From an uncultured Clostridia bacterium (GTDB taxonomy: Bacteria > Bacillota > Clostridia > Oscillospirales > Acutalibacteraceae): DNA of 7,103 bases. This document shows, one piece after another, positions 6,543-7,103 of this stretch (position 1 is its first letter; the number at the start of each line of letters is the position of its first letter). The DNA is taken from positions 1 to 7,103 of the forward strand of contig CALGGQ010000110.1 of the NCBI GenBank assembly GCA_937915775.1, given 5' to 3'. The position numbers and the translations under genes are program-made. The notes under the pieces are model-generated. The model did no database searches. It was not told where the DNA came from and saw only the letters and a list, made by a program, of their open reading frames with translations.

Positions 6543-7103
6543 CAGCATCAGACCTGGCAAGGTGTGGCTTGACACTAACGGCAACAGAATTCAGGCGCAC
6601 GGCTTTTCCGTGTTTTACGATGAGAAAACCGAAACCTATTACTGGTACGGTGAGAATAAGGAAAAGACGAAGGGCGGTATTTTCAATAAGGTCTGGCACT
6701 GGGGCGTGCGCTGCTACGCTTCCAAGGATTTGTATAATTGGGAGGACAAGGGCTTAATTATTCCGCCTCATCCCGACGATTTAAACAGTCCGCTTCACCC
6801 GACTTACTGTATGGACAGACCGCATATTATCTACTGTGAAAAGACGGGCAAGTATGTTGCGTGGCTGAAAATTATGTGCGGCTCTACCAGTCAGTTTATG
6901 CTTGTGATGCAGGCGGATAATTTCTTCGGTCCCTATGAAACGGTGCACGAAAGATATAAGCCGCTGAAAATGGATACGGGCGATTTCGCGTTAGTCGTGG
7001 ACGATGAAACAAAGAAGGCGTATTTCATTTTTGACAGACCGCATTTTGAAATCGTTACCGCCACGCTTTCCGATACCTACACCGAGGTAACGGGTGAATA
7101 TTC
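6535..7103 (+). CDS. GH43-like beta-propeller glycosidase, 3' partial
   Basis: The first 189 codons plus two bases of a gene that runs off the right edge; family members usually exceed 300 residues, so about half is seen. The protein starts MYNSIRPGKVWLD without a signal peptide. RIQAHGFSVFYDE (18-30) then YYWYGE (35-40) resembles the N-terminal blade of exo-beta-1,3-galactanase-type GH43 proteins (subfamily 24/34-like), where AHGG is usual. Other family-like segments are WGVRCYASKDLYNWEDKGL (56-74), MDRPHIIYCEKTGKYVAWLK (93-112, second blade) and GDFALVVDDETKKAYFIF (149-166, third blade). In that subgroup the standard GH43 N-terminal catalytic Asp is not present, and none is obvious here in the first blade. 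The catalytic-acid region lies beyond the window. Likely action is on terminal galactose or arabinose in side chains (inference). The family call is fairly firm; subfamily and substrate are tentative. Its overlap with the oxidoreductase places it in the same operon. Confidence 0.83.
   Translation, partial: MYNSIRPGKVWLDTNGNRIQAHGFSVFYDEKTETYYWYGENKEKTKGGIFNKVWHWGVRCYASKDLYNWEDKGLIIPPHPDDLNSPLHPTYCMDRPHIIYCEKTGKYVAWLKIMCGSTSQFMLVMQADNFFGPYETVHERYKPLKMDTGDFALVVDDETKKAYFIFDRPHFEIVTATLSDTYTEVTGEY

Noticed and set aside
6569..6757. 62-residue plus-strand frame inside the GH43-like gene
   Set aside because: It overlaps the recognised propeller frame, is arginine-rich nonsense, and has no ribosome site; the frame starting at 6535 has a near-perfect one.

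Overview
The window is a same-strand (+) run of five carbohydrate-processing genes with almost no intergenic space. It starts and ends inside genes. Strong AGGAGG-type ribosome sites, short gaps and overlaps, roughly 50% GC in the glycosidase genes and the protein types all point to a Gram-positive anaerobe of the class Clostridia. A gut Oscillospiraceae/Lachnospiraceae-like organism or metagenome is likely, but this is an inference from style and the sequence does not name the species.

Layout: (1) bases 2-2242, a glycoside hydrolase family 2 enzyme with a DUF4982-like C-terminal domain, missing its N-terminus; (2) 2294-2992, an SGNH/GDSL-type esterase, probably a carbohydrate deacetylase; (3) 3025-5547, a complete GH78 alpha-L-rhamnosidase with all four expected active-site acids; (4) 5553-6542, a Gfo/Idh/MocA NAD(P)-dependent oxidoreductase; (5) 6535 to the window end, the N-terminal part of a GH43-like beta-propeller glycosidase. 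The last three are tightly coupled: gene 4's ribosome site lies in the last codons of gene 3, and gene 5 starts 8 bases before gene 4 ends. The only gaps are 51 bases (2243-2293) and 32 bases (2993-3024). No gene-free stretch reaches 300 bases, and there are no RNA genes, mobile elements, CRISPR arrays or clear terminators.

Working model (inference): the cluster dismantles an imported, rhamnose-bearing, probably acetylated plant oligosaccharide or glycoside. The rhamnosidase would remove terminal alpha-L-rhamnose, the esterase O-acetyl groups, and the GH2 and GH43-like enzymes galactosyl, arabinosyl or similar residues. The oxidoreductase would oxidise or reduce a released sugar, or take part in redox-assisted glycoside cleavage. 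None of the three proteins with a visible complete N-terminus from the esterase to the oxidoreductase has a signal peptide, nor does the GH43-like protein, so cytoplasmic action after transport is likely. Transporter and regulator genes must lie outside the window. Candidate substrates are arabinogalactan side chains, rhamnogalacturonan I fragments or rhamnosylated flavonoids/saponins; the sequence alone cannot choose among them.

The families are known and I see no clearly new system. The points most worth following are the oxidoreductase embedded among glycosidases, the polar insert in the GH2 barrel, the atypical N-terminus of the GH43-like protein, and the AT-richer esterase gene beside a weak internal promoter candidate.
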